A stretch of DNA of 64,000 nucleotides from an uncultured Tateyamaria sp. Lineage in GTDB: Bacteria; Pseudomonadota; Alphaproteobacteria; Rhodobacterales; Rhodobacteraceae. The stretch is from NCBI GenBank assembly GCA_947501275.1, contig CANMVD010000008.1, positions 47,454 to 111,453 of the forward strand, written 5' to 3'. A model generated the notes under the pieces. It was not told where the DNA came from and searched no databases. It saw only the letters and a program-made list of their open reading frames with translations. The translations under genes were made by a program, and so were the position numbers. Shown one piece after another: positions 46,319 to 55,878 of the stretch. Numbering within the stretch: the first letter of the stretch is position 1; each line of letters starts with the position of its first letter.

Positions 46319-47001
46319 GGCAGTTCCTCAAACTGGATTTGCAAATCGCGGACATGGTCTGTCAGGCCGGGTTGTTGCAGACGACGCAACCGGGTTGCTG
46401 AAATGATGGTCTTGAGGTTGGCTTCGGTGGCGTCGAGATCGTCGTTGACCAGAACGTAGTCGTACCCTCCCCAGTGGCTGATCTCATCCCAGCTTTTTTG
46501 CATGCGGCGTGTGATGGTGTCGTTGTCATCCTGTGCGCGTTTCTCCAGACGGTGGCGCAGTTCGGCAATCGAGGGCGGCAACAGGAAGATCGACAATGTG
46601 TGCGGACCCAACGATGAATTGGTGATCTGCTGTGCCCCTTGCCAGTCGATGTCAAACAGCACGTCGCGCCCGGCATCGATGGCGGACTGCACAGAGGCTT
46701 TGGGCGATCCGTAGAAATTGCCAAAGACAAAAGCGTGTTCAAGCATCTCGCTATCGGCCACCTGCGATTTGAAGTCCGCTTCGGACATGAAATGATAATG
46801 TTCGCCGTCCACTTCGCCGGGGCGCGGTGCGCGAGTTGTGGCGGAGACTGAAAACGCGAGGTCCGCGTCCCATTTGCGCAAACGCCCGGCCAATGTGCTT
46901 TTGCCGGCCCCCGAGGGCGAGCTGAGGATGATCAAAAGGCCGCGCCGTTGCCCGGTTTCGATGCCCGCGCCAGAGCGCGTGTCTTGGGTCGTCATCGTCA
47001 T
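46315..47001 (-). CDS. gmk: Guanylate kinase
   Basis: A 228-residue enzyme converting GMP plus ATP to GDP plus ADP. P-loop [10 protein letters not shown] (27-36), GMP site [28 protein letters not shown], and [10 protein letters not shown]. The N-terminal 20 residues before LLIILSSPS are variable; an internal ATG at 46995 is equally possible. yicC stops at the adjacent base, as in many proteobacteria. Confidence 0.97.
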   Translation of the reverse strand: MTMTTQDTRSGAGIETGQRRGLLIILSSPSGAGKSTLAGRLRKWDADLAFSVSATTRAPRPGEVDGEHYHFMSEADFKSQVADSEMLEHAFVFGNFYGSPKASVQSAIDAGRDVLFDIDWQGAQQITNSSLGPHTLSIFLLPPSIAELRHRLEKRAQDDNDTITRRMQKSWDEISHWGGYDYVLVNDDLDATEANLKTIISATRLRRLQQPGLTDHVRDLQIQFEELP

Positions 47002-47916
47002 TTATTCCACGTTTTGAACCTGTTCGCGCATCTGGTCGATCAACGCCTTCAACGCCAGCCCCACACGGGTGAGATCCGTGCTTTGCGCCTTGGAGCACAG
47101 CGTGTTGGCCTCGCGATTGAACTCCTGCATCAGGAAGTCGAGTTTGCGCCCCACCCCTGCGCCATCGCTCAACAACGCGCGGGCTGCATCGACATGGGCG
47201 CCCAGGCGGTCAATTTCTTCGGTGACGTCTGCCTTGACGGCCAACAGGGCAAGCTCTTGTGCGATCCTGTCCGCGTCCATCGCATCCGGGTTGTCCAGAA
47301 TGCGCGCGACGTTGCGCTTGAGATTTGCGGCGGTGTCATCCTTGCGGGCTTCGGCCAGGGCGGCGGCTTCCGCGGTGAGAGTTGCAACCTGATCCAGTTG
47401 GTCATTGAGGATTGCAGCCAAGGCCGCCCCCTCGCTTTGACGCATTTCGTCAAAGGCGTCCAAAACGGTTGTCACATCGCCGAGCAGCGCGGCGCGCAAT
47501 GGTGCCGGATCGTCCTGCGCGGCTGATTGCTCCATCACACCGCGCATGACCGCGATGTCGCTGGCGCGTGAAGGGGCAAGCGACAGCCCCTTCGCCATCG
47601 CCTCGGCCTCGATCTCGAGCAGGCCAGCGATCATCGCATCAAGCTGAGCGGTGTTCACAACCGGAACAGCGACTGCGTCCTCGCGGGTGATCCTAAGGGA
47701 CAAGGTAACATTGCCACGTCTTGCGCGCGCGCTGATCAGCGGACGCAATGCGGCTTCCAGCCCGTCAATCCAATCCGGCACCCGCAGGCGCACATCCAGT
47801 CCTTTGCCGTTTACGCAGCGCAGATCCCACGTCCAACGGAACGGGTCCCACGCGCCGGTTTGGGAAGCAAATCCGGTCATCGACCGCAGGGAGGTTGGGG
47901 TGTCCTGTTTCGTCAT
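47002..47916 (-). CDS. YicC family protein (endoribonuclease-type)
   Basis: A 304-residue YicC protein, typically found next to gmk. LRSMTGFASQ at the start, RCVNGKGLDVRLRVPDW and the C-terminal DFLMQEFNREANTLCSKAQ are signature blocks. YicC of E. coli is reported to act on small RNA stability as a ribonuclease, from my general knowledge. ATG 47916 is taken; upstream extension is unlikely. First gene of the yicC-gmk-...-phoR unit. Confidence 0.92.
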   Translation of the reverse strand: MTKQDTPTSLRSMTGFASQTGAWDPFRWTWDLRCVNGKGLDVRLRVPDWIDGLEAALRPLISARARRGNVTLSLRITREDAVAVPVVNTAQLDAMIAGLLEIEAEAMAKGLSLAPSRASDIAVMRGVMEQSAAQDDPAPLRAALLGDVTTVLDAFDEMRQSEGAALAAILNDQLDQVATLTAEAAALAEARKDDTAANLKRNVARILDNPDAMDADRIAQELALLAVKADVTEEIDRLGAHVDAARALLSDGAGVGRKLDFLMQEFNREANTLCSKAQSTDLTRVGLALKALIDQMREQVQNVE

Positions 47917-47983
47917 AGCATTGGCTTTATGGGGATCGGCGCGGCCAAGCAAGTCATTGCACAAGCACAACTGACCGGATGGG

Positions 47984-47998
47984 TTAACCAATGGTTAG
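47984..47998. promoter_or_regulatory. CtrA-like site between yicC and the PAS gene
   Basis: TTAA-CCAATGG-TTAG, one base from the CtrA consensus TTAA-N7-TTAA, in the divergent promoter region. Weak evidence on its own; chance occurrence is possible. Confidence 0.3.
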
Positions 47999-48088
47999 GA
48001 AAACGCGCGCAAGGCAGCAAAAACTTGATACGTACTTGGAAAGGTCGTGGGGGCCTGTCGCAATTATGTGCGACCAGACAAGTGAGTG

Positions 48089-48799
48089 ATGCTAGAGATG
48101 GACAAACTGGACCCGAATGCCCACAATATAGTTGCTATGACAGAGTTTCGCGCAGATGTCGGATATACAGCAATTTCCCAGGTTGAGGCCTATTGGGAAG
48201 GGCTGCGTGGTATGCGCCTTATGCCGAAACGTTCGGAGATTGATCCGCGTGGCATCGAATCCGCTTTGGAATACACATTTGTTCTGGAACGGATTGCGCC
48301 CGGAATGGCCCGTATCCGCATTGCCGGCAGCCATTTGAGCGACTTGATGGGGATGGAAGTGCGCGGAATGCCGCTGACGTCGCTGATCACACCGCCCTGC
48401 CGCCGCCAGACCTCCGATGCGCTGGAAGAAGTGTTCCAACGTCCTGCGGTATGCGAATTGCGTCTTGTGACCGAGGAAGGAGCAGGACGCCCTCACATGG
48501 ACGCGCGCCTGTTGCTGTTGCCGCTCAAAAGCGATCTGGGTGATGTCAGTCGCATATTGGGCTGCATGGTCGCTCAAGGCGACATCGGGTTGAGTCCACG
48601 CCGATTTGACGTGATCGGCGCTAAGATCCGCCCGATCACAGCACCCTCCACGGTGCCTATTCCGACACAGGTCGCTCCGGTTCAGGCTGCCAAGAAGCAG
48701 AAAGTGGACGGGTTTGCAGAAACGCCTGAAGCATTTGAAGCAGATACGCCCCGACCGGACGTGCCTTACTTGCGTCTTGTGCGTTCCGACGACCAATAA
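48089..48799 (+). CDS. PAS domain protein (PAS_5 family)
   Basis: A 236-residue protein of the PAS_5 (DUF1457-like) group common in alphaproteobacteria: VEAYWEGLRGMRLMPKRSEI, LEYTFVLERIAPGMARIRIAG, LSDLMGMEVRGMPLTSLI. No output domain is attached. About residues 180-236 look disordered (VPIPTQVAPVQAAKKQKVDG). GTG 48086 or ATG 48098 are alternative starts; there is no strong ribosome-binding site. Single-gene unit with a terminator shared with the convergent DAHP synthase. Confidence 0.8.
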   Translation: MLEMDKLDPNAHNIVAMTEFRADVGYTAISQVEAYWEGLRGMRLMPKRSEIDPRGIESALEYTFVLERIAPGMARIRIAGSHLSDLMGMEVRGMPLTSLITPPCRRQTSDALEEVFQRPAVCELRLVTEEGAGRPHMDARLLLLPLKSDLGDVSRILGCMVAQGDIGLSPRRFDVIGAKIRPITAPSTVPIPTQVAPVQAAKKQKVDGFAETPEAFEADTPRPDVPYLRLVRSDDQ

Positions 48800-48815
48800 C
48801 TAAAATTTGTCGAAA

Positions 48816-48850
48816 AACACGCGCCGTTTGTTAAGCGCGTGTTCTTCTTG
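48816..48850. terminator. Bidirectional terminator between PAS gene and DAHP synthase
   Basis: Nine-pair stem AACACGCGC (48816-48824) with GCGCGTGTT (48835-48843), loop CGTTTGTTAA, with A-rich sequence on the left and CTTCTTGTTTT on the right, so it can serve both convergent genes. Confidence 0.8.
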
Positions 48851-48857
48851 TTTTGGA

Positions 48858-50231
48858 CTATCCGGCTGCGCGCGCAGCGCTGCGGGTCGCGCGCAGGTTT
48901 GACAGTTCTTCCGCCACAAGGAACGCCAGTTCCAGCGACTGCGACGCGTTCAATCGTGGATCACACGCGGTGTGGTACCGGTCGCTCAGATCCTCGTCGG
49001 TTACGGCGCGCACACCGCCGGTGCACTCTGTCACGTCCTGGCCTGTCATTTCAAAATGCACACCGCCCGGGATTGTACCTTCGGCTTGATGCACCCCAAA
49101 GAACTCGCGCACTTCGCGCAGCACGCTGTCGAAAGGACGTGTCTTGTACCCGGTTGATGACTTGATCGTGTTGCCGTGCATCGCGTCACAGACCCAGACA
49201 ACCTCGGCGCCCTCTTCGCGCACTGTGTTGATCAGACGGGGCAAATGCTCTCCTACATTTCCCGCACCAAAGCGTGCAATCAAGGTTAGTCGGCCCGCTT
49301 CGTTCTCGGGATTCAGCTTGGACATCAACACCTTGAGGTCATCTGTTGTCATAGACGGCCCGCACTTCAACCCAATCGGGTTTTGCACGCCGCGCGCAAA
49401 ATCGACATGTGCGCCATCCGGCTGTCGGGTGCGATCGCCAATCCAGATCATGTGACCGGAACCCGCCAACCACTTGCCGCTTGTGGAGTCGATGCGGGTC
49501 AGCGCTTCTTCGTATTCCAGCAACAGCGATTCATGGCTTGTGTAGAATTCGACAGACGAAAATTCGTGCGTGGTGTCACCGTCAATGCCCGCAGCGGCCA
49601 TGAAATCAATGCTGTCCTGAATACGCGCCGCAATTTCGCGGTATTTTTCCGCGCCGTTTCCGTCGGCAAACCCAAGGGTCCACGAATGGACCATGTTCAT
49701 GTCCGCAAAGCCACCCGTGGAAAAGGCACGTAGCAGGTTCAATGTGGCTGCGGCCTGTGTATAGGCTTGCAGCATCTTCTTTGGGTCGGGAATACGAGCC
49801 TCTGGGGTGAAATCCAGCTCGTTGATGATGTCACCGCGATAGCTTGGCAATTCCACGCCATCAACGGTTTCCGTTGGCGCTGAACGTGGCTTGGCGAATT
49901 GACCGGCCATGCGGCCCAATTTGATCACGGGCACCTTGGCGCCATAGGTCAGCACCATCGCCATTTGCAGCATGACCTTGAATGTATCGCGGATGCCGTC
50001 GGCGCTGAATTGTTCAAACGCTTCGGCGCAATCCCCGCCCTGAAGCAGAAACGCGTTCCCGCGCCCGGCATCTGCCAGATGCGCCTTGAGGCGTCGCGCT
50101 TCGCCTGCAAACACGAGCGGCGGATATTTTGAAAGCTGCGCCTCAACCGCGTTCAGGGCCGCAGCATCGGTATAATCGGGCATCTGAATCCGGGGCTTGG
50201 CGCGCCAGTCAGATTTTGTCCAATCGCTCAT
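48858..50231 (-). CDS. Class II 3-deoxy-7-phosphoheptulonate synthase
   Basis: A 457-residue class II DAHP synthase, condensing phosphoenolpyruvate and erythrose 4-phosphate at the start of the shikimate pathway. [27 protein letters not shown] with the metal-binding Cys, [42 protein letters not shown] and [10 protein letters not shown] are all present. ATG 50231 gives the standard N terminus. It works with aroQ, elsewhere in the window. Confidence 0.96.
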   Translation of the reverse strand: MSDWTKSDWRAKPRIQMPDYTDAAALNAVEAQLSKYPPLVFAGEARRLKAHLADAGRGNAFLLQGGDCAEAFEQFSADGIRDTFKVMLQMAMVLTYGAKVPVIKLGRMAGQFAKPRSAPTETVDGVELPSYRGDIINELDFTPEARIPDPKKMLQAYTQAAATLNLLRAFSTGGFADMNMVHSWTLGFADGNGAEKYREIAARIQDSIDFMAAAGIDGDTTHEFSSVEFYTSHESLLLEYEEALTRIDSTSGKWLAGSGHMIWIGDRTRQPDGAHVDFARGVQNPIGLKCGPSMTTDDLKVLMSKLNPENEAGRLTLIARFGAGNVGEHLPRLINTVREEGAEVVWVCDAMHGNTIKSSTGYKTRPFDSVLREVREFFGVHQAEGTIPGGVHFEMTGQDVTECTGGVRAVTDEDLSDRYHTACDPRLNASQSLELAFLVAEELSNLRATRSAARAAG

Positions 50232-50419
50232 CGTCTTTTCTCCGCAAAAGCTGTTCGCGATAACATGATCGCCGACCCTCTATACAAAAGGTGTCCGGGG
50301 GTGACCATATCACAAATGACGCCCCCTTGACGTGGCGAATTGCCCGTGATCATGCTCCTCAATCGGCCACAATGGGCGGGGGTCAAGCCGCCCTGCCCGC
50401 AAGATCAGGAAGCAAGCGC

Positions 50420-51424
50420 ATGGCAATTCAGCGCACAGTCCACGACGACCGTTCGAGTGGCCCCAAACCCAAACGCTATGTTTTTGTACTGTTGGATAAT
50501 TTTACGCTGCTGTGCTTTTCCGCCGCGTTGGAGAGTCTGCGCATTGCCAACCGGATGGCGGGTCAAGAATTATACACGTGGCGCATTCTGGGCGAAGGCG
50601 GCGATATCGCCTATTGCTCAGCTGGAACCGGGTTCAAACTTGATGGCAGTCTGGATGAATTGAGCCGCGATGATGTGGTCATGATATGCGGTGGTATCGA
50701 CGTACAAGCGGCGACAACAAAGCCCTTGTTGAACTGGTTGCGACGCGAGGCCCGCAAAGGCCCGTCGATGGCGGGGCTGTGCACAGCGGCCTACACATTG
50801 GCCAAGGCCGGATTGCTCGACGGTAAGCGCGCGACGATCCACTGGGAAAACCAGGACAGCTTTACCGAAGAATTTCAGGATGTTGAACTGACAAAGTCGG
50901 TGTTTGTTGTGGACGAAAAACGCCTGACAACTGCGGGCGGAACGTCGTCCATTGATTTGATGCTCAAGTTGATTGCGGATGACCATGGCGAAGAATTGGC
51001 CAATTCGGTTGCCGATCAGTTGATTTACTCCGCCATCCGCACCGATCAGGACACGCAGCGCCTGTCTGTGCCCACACGGATCGGCGTACGCCATCCCAAG
51101 TTGAGCCAAGTGATCCAGATCATGGAGCAAAATATCGAAGAACCGATCAGCCCATCGATTCTGGCCAAGGATGTCGGCATGTCGACGCGCCAGCTGGAGC
51201 GTCTGTTCCGTCGCTATCTCAATCGCTCACCCAAACGGTATTATATGGAATTGCGGTTGCAAAAGGCGCGCAACCTGCTGATGCAAACCGATATGAGCGT
51301 GATCAACGTCGCCCTTGCCTGCGGGTTCGCATCCCCGTCGCATTTCTCCAAATGCTACCGCGCACATTACGACACCACACCTTATCGCGAGCGTGGAACA
51401 CATGCAGCGCGTCTGTCGGTCTGA
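50420..51424 (+). CDS. GlxA family AraC-type regulator
   Basis: A 334-residue regulator. Residues 20-190 are a DJ-1/PfpI-type domain (YVFVLLDNFTLLCFSAALES, GLCTAAYTLAKAGLLDGKRA) that lacks clear enzyme function in this group; residues 230-325 are the AraC double helix-turn-helix (EPISPSILAKDVGMSTRQLE, NVALACGFASPSHFSKCYRA). Relatives control choline/glycine-betaine or carnitine use. ATG 50420 follows AGGAAGC. Divergent from the DAHP synthase gene; target unknown. Confidence 0.9.
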   Translation: MAIQRTVHDDRSSGPKPKRYVFVLLDNFTLLCFSAALESLRIANRMAGQELYTWRILGEGGDIAYCSAGTGFKLDGSLDELSRDDVVMICGGIDVQAATTKPLLNWLRREARKGPSMAGLCTAAYTLAKAGLLDGKRATIHWENQDSFTEEFQDVELTKSVFVVDEKRLTTAGGTSSIDLMLKLIADDHGEELANSVADQLIYSAIRTDQDTQRLSVPTRIGVRHPKLSQVIQIMEQNIEEPISPSILAKDVGMSTRQLERLFRRYLNRSPKRYYMELRLQKARNLLMQTDMSVINVALACGFASPSHFSKCYRAHYDTTPYRERGTHAARLSV

Positions 51425-51510
51425 ACCCAAACACATCTGATGGGTCAGGTGTCATGCGATTGCCTTGGTGCTGCCATTGATGTGCCGCGCTGATTGGATA
51501 GGTGCGGCGC

Positions 51511-51684
51511 ATGTCTATTCTGCCGCCCCTCGCCTCACCGCGCAAACGCCTGTTTGAATACCTGCGCCAAGAAGACGTAGCGATCACACATGCCGCGCAA
51601 GCCAAGCGCCTGCGCAGCCGTGCCCTGACACCAGACGAAGCGGCGCGGATAAAGATGGTGGCCGTGCGTTCTTTGCAACGCTAG
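51511..51684 (+). CDS. Small hypothetical protein
   Basis: A possible 57-residue basic protein (MSILPPLASPRKRLFEYLRQ... ending KMVAVRSLQR) starting at ATG 51511, with TAGGTG about ten bases upstream. Helical and Arg/Lys rich. No family known to me; it may also be a chance frame in the 350-base gap before the convergent rlmE. Confidence 0.4.
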   Translation: MSILPPLASPRKRLFEYLRQEDVAITHAAQAKRLRSRALTPDEAARIKMVAVRSLQR

Positions 51685-51777
51685 GCATCGCATTCTATAT
51701 CTCATGGGGCATTCATGCTGAGTGAGAGATGCTGTTACACGCGGTCGCGCTATATCCACAGGCCCGCTAAAGCTCGT

Positions 51778-52506
51778 TTACGTCTCTTCGGTTCCGTAAA
51801 ACCCCGTGGCCACAACGAATTTTTCGGAACTGTCCGCGCGCGACGCTGGTGGTTTGACATTGGCGACCTTGGAAAAACGCTTTTTCAGCAATTGCTGCAA
51901 GCTGCCTTCGGCGCCGCCTGCGAGGACCTTGGCAACAAATGTGCCGCCCTCGTCCAACACATCAAAGGCGAAGTAAGCCGCCGCCTCGCAAAGCGAAATA
52001 ATGCGCAAGTGATCGGTTTGTTTGTGACCCGAGGACGCGGCGGCCATGTCTGACATCACGACATCCGCCTGTCCGCCCAGCCACTCCTTGACCTTCAGGT
52101 CAGCGTCGTCTTCCATAAAGTCGAGCACGTGCAACTCGCAGCCAGCGATTGGCTCCATCTCTTGCAGATCGACCCCAAGAATGGTGCCAACTGCCTTGCC
52201 CGAGCGTTCACCAAGCGCGTTTACCCGTTTGACGGCCACCTGACACCATCCCCCCGGTGCGGCCCCCAAGTCGACTACTCGGGCGCCGGGTACGAGAAAG
52301 CGGTACTTGTCATCCAGTTCCATGATCTTGAAGGCGGCGCGGCCACGATAGCCTTCGGCCTGCGCACGCTTCACGTAGGGATCGTTCAATTGCCGCTGCA
52401 ACCAACGCGTCGAAGACAGTTTGCGCCCGCGCGCCGTCTTGACCTTGACCTTGAGGTCACGCTGCCCGCGCCCGGATGTGTTTTTGCCTGTGGGTGTCTT
52501 GGCCAT
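51778..52506 (-). CDS. rlmE: 23S rRNA (uridine-2552-2'-O)-methyltransferase
   Basis: A 242-residue RrmJ/FtsJ methyltransferase. [20 protein letters not shown] contains the catalytic Lys, [15 protein letters not shown] the S-adenosylmethionine site, [20 protein letters not shown] the catalytic Asp. The N-terminal 28 residues ([19 protein letters not shown]) are a basic extension that may bind rRNA. Modifies U2552 in the A loop. ppx lies 11 bases upstream in the same operon. Confidence 0.94.
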   Translation of the reverse strand: MAKTPTGKNTSGRGQRDLKVKVKTARGRKLSSTRWLQRQLNDPYVKRAQAEGYRGRAAFKIMELDDKYRFLVPGARVVDLGAAPGGWCQVAVKRVNALGERSGKAVGTILGVDLQEMEPIAGCELHVLDFMEDDADLKVKEWLGGQADVVMSDMAAASSGHKQTDHLRIISLCEAAAYFAFDVLDEGGTFVAKVLAGGAEGSLQQLLKKRFSKVANVKPPASRADSSEKFVVATGFYGTEET

Positions 52507-52517
52507 CGCTCAATCCT

Positions 52518-53642
52518 TTACAGCGCTGCGGTGTCCAACACACCATCCGCGCTCATCTGGGCGTATAGCAGCCCTTCGCGCAGTCCGCGATCCGCTACTG
52601 ACAAACGGTTCGTGGGCCAGCACCGCATCAGCGCCTGTAGGATAGCAGCACCCGACATGATCAAGGCATGTCGGTCCGACCCAATGCGCGGATCTGCACG
52701 TCGTCCACCCGGCCCCATCGCCAGATACGAGCGGATGACCGTATCGATCTGCTCGGACGTCATGCGCAACCCGTCGACTTTGGTGCGGTCATAGCGTTTC
52801 AGCCCCAAATGGGACGCAGCGACCGTGGTCACTGTCCCAGATGTACCCACAATCTGAAAACGCTCAGTCGGTTCGGTGGCGTGATAGGGTGAAAAATCTG
52901 CAAGGTTTTCCTCAAAGAACCAGCTCATCAACGCAAACCGGGCTGCATCGTCTTCGACGTCGTTGAACTGTTCGCGCAGTGTCGCGACGCCGAGGGGTAC
53001 AGAAATCCAATCAACCACACGTGCCTCGGGCTGATTTGAGTCGGGTTGTTGAAAGCCTGAATGCAACCGCATGATCGCCTGCGGACGGTCATAGGACGGA
53101 ACATCAGACAAATCGATCCAGACCAATTCGGTAGAGCCGCCACCAATGTCCACAACGAGCAGGTTCTCGGTTTTGGGACTGACCAAGGGCGCGCATGAGA
53201 TCACGGCCAGCCGTGCCTCTTCTTCGGGTTTGATGATATCCAGCTTCAGCCCGGTTTCTCGATGCACACGTGAGATGAAATCCGATGCGTTGAGCGCGCG
53301 ACGGCAGGCCTCGGTTGCGACAAGACGCATGCGCTTGACCTTGTTACGGCGCAGTTTCTGCTGGCAGATCCGCAGCGCTTGAACCGTCCGTGTCATGGAT
53401 CCGCGCGACAACTTGCCGGAGCGTTCAAGGCCAATGCCCAACTGCACGGATTTGGAAAAGCTGTCGACAACATGAAACCCCGCGCCTCGCGGCTCGGCGA
53501 TCAGCATACGACAACTGTTGGTGCCCAGATCTAGCGCGGCATAAAGCTCGGGCGATCCTGGAGCACGCGGCACGGGCTCGGGCCCCCGCTTGGGGCCTTT
53601 TTTCTCGAGTGCGCCCGCACCTTGGGGACGCTTTGGCGCCAT
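52518..53642 (-). CDS. Ppx/GppA family phosphatase
   Basis: A 374-residue ASKHA-fold phosphatase. ALDLGTNSCRMLIAE is the phosphate-1 loop, LVVDIGGGSTELVW the phosphate-2 loop, and VGTSGTVTTVAA the adenosine region. Such enzymes hydrolyse polyphosphate or the 5' phosphate of pppGpp. The N terminus (RPQGAGALEKKGPKRGPEPV) is a disordered, basic extension of about 25 residues. Shares an operon with rlmE. Confidence 0.92.
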   Translation of the reverse strand: MAPKRPQGAGALEKKGPKRGPEPVPRAPGSPELYAALDLGTNSCRMLIAEPRGAGFHVVDSFSKSVQLGIGLERSGKLSRGSMTRTVQALRICQQKLRRNKVKRMRLVATEACRRALNASDFISRVHRETGLKLDIIKPEEEARLAVISCAPLVSPKTENLLVVDIGGGSTELVWIDLSDVPSYDRPQAIMRLHSGFQQPDSNQPEARVVDWISVPLGVATLREQFNDVEDDAARFALMSWFFEENLADFSPYHATEPTERFQIVGTSGTVTTVAASHLGLKRYDRTKVDGLRMTSEQIDTVIRSYLAMGPGGRRADPRIGSDRHALIMSGAAILQALMRCWPTNRLSVADRGLREGLLYAQMSADGVLDTAAL

Positions 53643-53734
53643 AGTACGCGCCTTTCATATCGGGTTATCATCACGTTATGCCCTGCGCCGGATCGGCGCA
53701 AGTGGCTTGAACGTGTCGATAGGAAATGGGCGGT

Positions 53735-54409
53735 TCAGGCGGCTGTATGCAGGCGCTTTTCGAATGGATTGTCGAAGTAGTCGGCCAAATGCGCATATTC
53801 TTCAGCCAGCCGCGCGGCCAGTGCGGCATGGGTTGCAGGTGCCAGATCGTCAAGTTCCAGCTTGGCCTCGCTGGAATTGAAGTGGGGAATGCTCACCTCG
53901 TCACCGACATGTTCGCTCAGATCATCGGCAAGCGTCTTCATGTCGGATGTGCGATAGACCTTGGTGTAGCGTTCCATCGCATGGCCAGTGAAGCAAACTG
54001 TTGGCAGGGCATGGTGCTTAACCACCGACGCCGCAGAGATGTAGGCATCCAGGTTCTGAAAAAAGAAATCGGGATCGGGGTCGGTGGGCAGATCAACCCG
54101 CCCTCTTTTGATCTTGCGGCAGTTGTTCAACTCACCCAAGGCCACAACGCGATTGGTGTAGACCCCAAGCAGCCGCTTGATCGGATCACGCACCACGGTA
54201 AAGCGAAAATAGTCCTGCACCCTGGCCCATCTGTGCATACGGAACCTCTGTGTCGGGTATAACCCATGCACCTGTTTTTGCTCAAACGCTGTTGGGTCGG
54301 CCACTTCGATTTTGGGATCCAGCGCGCCCAGCGTCGCCTTGACGGAGGAACATGCCGCCTTTGGGACCGCCATATAAGCGAGCCTGTGCGTGTCTACGCG
54401 AATGACCAT
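53735..54409 (-). CDS. Sulfotransferase family protein
   Basis: A 224-residue protein with the 5'-phosphosulfate loop PKAACSSVK (16-24) and the 3'-phosphate motif VVRDPIKR (72-79) of the PAPS-dependent sulfotransferase 2 type. MVIRVDTHRLAYMAVPKAAC gives no signal peptide, so it is cytoplasmic. Bacterial members sulfate glycans, lipids or secreted carbohydrates; no glycan-synthesis genes are beside it. Single gene. Confidence 0.82.
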   Translation of the reverse strand: MVIRVDTHRLAYMAVPKAACSSVKATLGALDPKIEVADPTAFEQKQVHGLYPTQRFRMHRWARVQDYFRFTVVRDPIKRLLGVYTNRVVALGELNNCRKIKRGRVDLPTDPDPDFFFQNLDAYISAASVVKHHALPTVCFTGHAMERYTKVYRTSDMKTLADDLSEHVGDEVSIPHFNSSEAKLELDDLAPATHAALAARLAEEYAHLADYFDNPFEKRLHTAA

Positions 54410-54618
54410 TTTACTGCCTGCTCAATGTTTTTATGAGTTTTTTTCAATTTACCCGGCAGCCGCATTCAGCCAAGCGTGGCGGGACACAAAATGTGTGGCC
54501 TGTTGCAAGGACGACTCACCTGTCTTGCGCGTCGCAACCGATGCGCGCTTTGTCGAAAACGGGACGTGGCGGTCGGAATGTGTGCCGTATTGAGGATCAA
54601 CTGAACGGGAGGAATCAG

Positions 54619-54915
54619 ATGCCGGACGTGACCATCGTTTATTGGCGCGACATCCCTGCCCAGGTGATTGTGGGCAAAGGGCGACGTGGGGCCAAGCGCC
54701 AGCTTGAAGAGCGCTTTGAGCAGGCCATTGATCGCGCGGCCATGAAGGTCAATGCCAAGGATGCCGATGCTTATCTGGCCGAGTGGCGCAAGGCGACACC
54801 CTACCCCGTTGACGGCGATCCTGCGGAGATCGTGGAAACCGAAGCCCTGCGCCTTGAGGCCGAATACGATCAAGCGCGACTGAAGACACTTATTGACAAC
54901 GATGGTTGGGCCTGA
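54619..54915 (+). CDS. Small 'virulence factor' family protein
   Basis: A 98-residue protein. MPDVTIVYWRDIPAQVIVGK and AEWRKATPYPVDGDPAEIVE match the family Pfam names 'Virulence_fact', which has no proven function. ATG 54619 follows GGGAGGAAT. It is the first of three genes ending in the methyl-THF methyltransferase, and this order is shared widely in Rhodobacteraceae (from memory), suggesting a link to one-carbon or methionine metabolism. Confidence 0.83.
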   Translation: MPDVTIVYWRDIPAQVIVGKGRRGAKRQLEERFEQAIDRAAMKVNAKDADAYLAEWRKATPYPVDGDPAEIVETEALRLEAEYDQARLKTLIDNDGWA

Positions 54916-54940
54916 GCCCGTCTGAACAGGAGGTGCCGCC

Positions 54941-55867
54941 ATGGCATTGCTGAACTTCAAAAAAACAGAAGGCCCCGTGCCCGGCACGCTCAGCCCCGAA
55001 GTCGAGGCGTTTCTGCAAGGTTATTCCATCGAAGTGATGCCGCGCACGGCGCAGAAGGTCGATGACTTCCGTGCGATCCTGCCCAAGGGCACGCGCGTCT
55101 ATATCGCCCACATCGAGGGCACGCCGATCGAAGACATGGTTGCCACGGCCAAGCGTATCGCAGCCGAAGGCTTTGAAGTGATGCCTCACTTTCCGGCGCG
55201 CATCATCAAGGATGCAGCCACGTTGAACGATTGGATTGCCCGCTACCAGGGCGAAGCTGGCGTCAAGCAGGCCCTGCTGCTGGCGGGTGGTGTTGATGTT
55301 CCGCATGGCGACTTTCACTCCTCCATACAACTCCTTGAAACAGAAGCATTTGATCGCGCTGGTTTCACCAATTTGCATGTTGCGGGACATCCCGAGGGCA
55401 ATACGGATATCGATCCCGATGGCGGCATGAAAGCTGTCGAGGAAGCCCTTGATTGGAAACAGAAATATAGTGAACGCACCGACGCTAGCATGGCCATTGC
55501 GACGCAGTTCGCCTTCGAGGCTGCGCCGATTATTGCGTGGGCAGACCAATTGCGTGCGGCAGGCATTTCCCTGCCCATCCATATTGGCATCGCGGGCCCG
55601 GCCAAGTTGCAGACCATGATCAAGTTCGCCATTGCCTGCGGTGTCGGGCCGTCATTGCGCGTCCTGCAACGTCGTGCAAAAGACGTTACCAAACTGCTTC
55701 TGCCCTTCGAGCCGACCGAGGTGATCTCGGATCTTGCCGCGCACAAGGCTGCCAATCCAGACTTCAACATCGCACAGGTCCACTTCTTCCCACTTGGGGG
55801 CATCAAGACCAACGCACATTGGGCTATCGAAAATGGTGGCGCTGCCGCCCAGCCTGCCAACGCCTAA
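54941..55867 (+). CDS. metF: Methylenetetrahydrofolate reductase
   Basis: A 308-residue FAD barrel that reduces 5,10-methylene-THF to 5-methyl-THF. VEAFLQGYSIEVMPRTAQKV, YIAHIEGTPIEDMVATAKRI, ARIIKDAATL, VAGHPEGN and PIHIGIAGPAK (active-site region) fit the family, although the sequence is distant from E. coli MetF, lacking the usual N terminus. AGGAGGT precedes ATG 54941. It feeds the enzyme encoded next. Confidence 0.9.
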   Translation: MALLNFKKTEGPVPGTLSPEVEAFLQGYSIEVMPRTAQKVDDFRAILPKGTRVYIAHIEGTPIEDMVATAKRIAAEGFEVMPHFPARIIKDAATLNDWIARYQGEAGVKQALLLAGGVDVPHGDFHSSIQLLETEAFDRAGFTNLHVAGHPEGNTDIDPDGGMKAVEEALDWKQKYSERTDASMAIATQFAFEAAPIIAWADQLRAAGISLPIHIGIAGPAKLQTMIKFAIACGVGPSLRVLQRRAKDVTKLLLPFEPTEVISDLAAHKAANPDFNIAQVHFFPLGGIKTNAHWAIENGGAAAQPANA

Positions 55868-55878
55868 AGGAACCTCTC

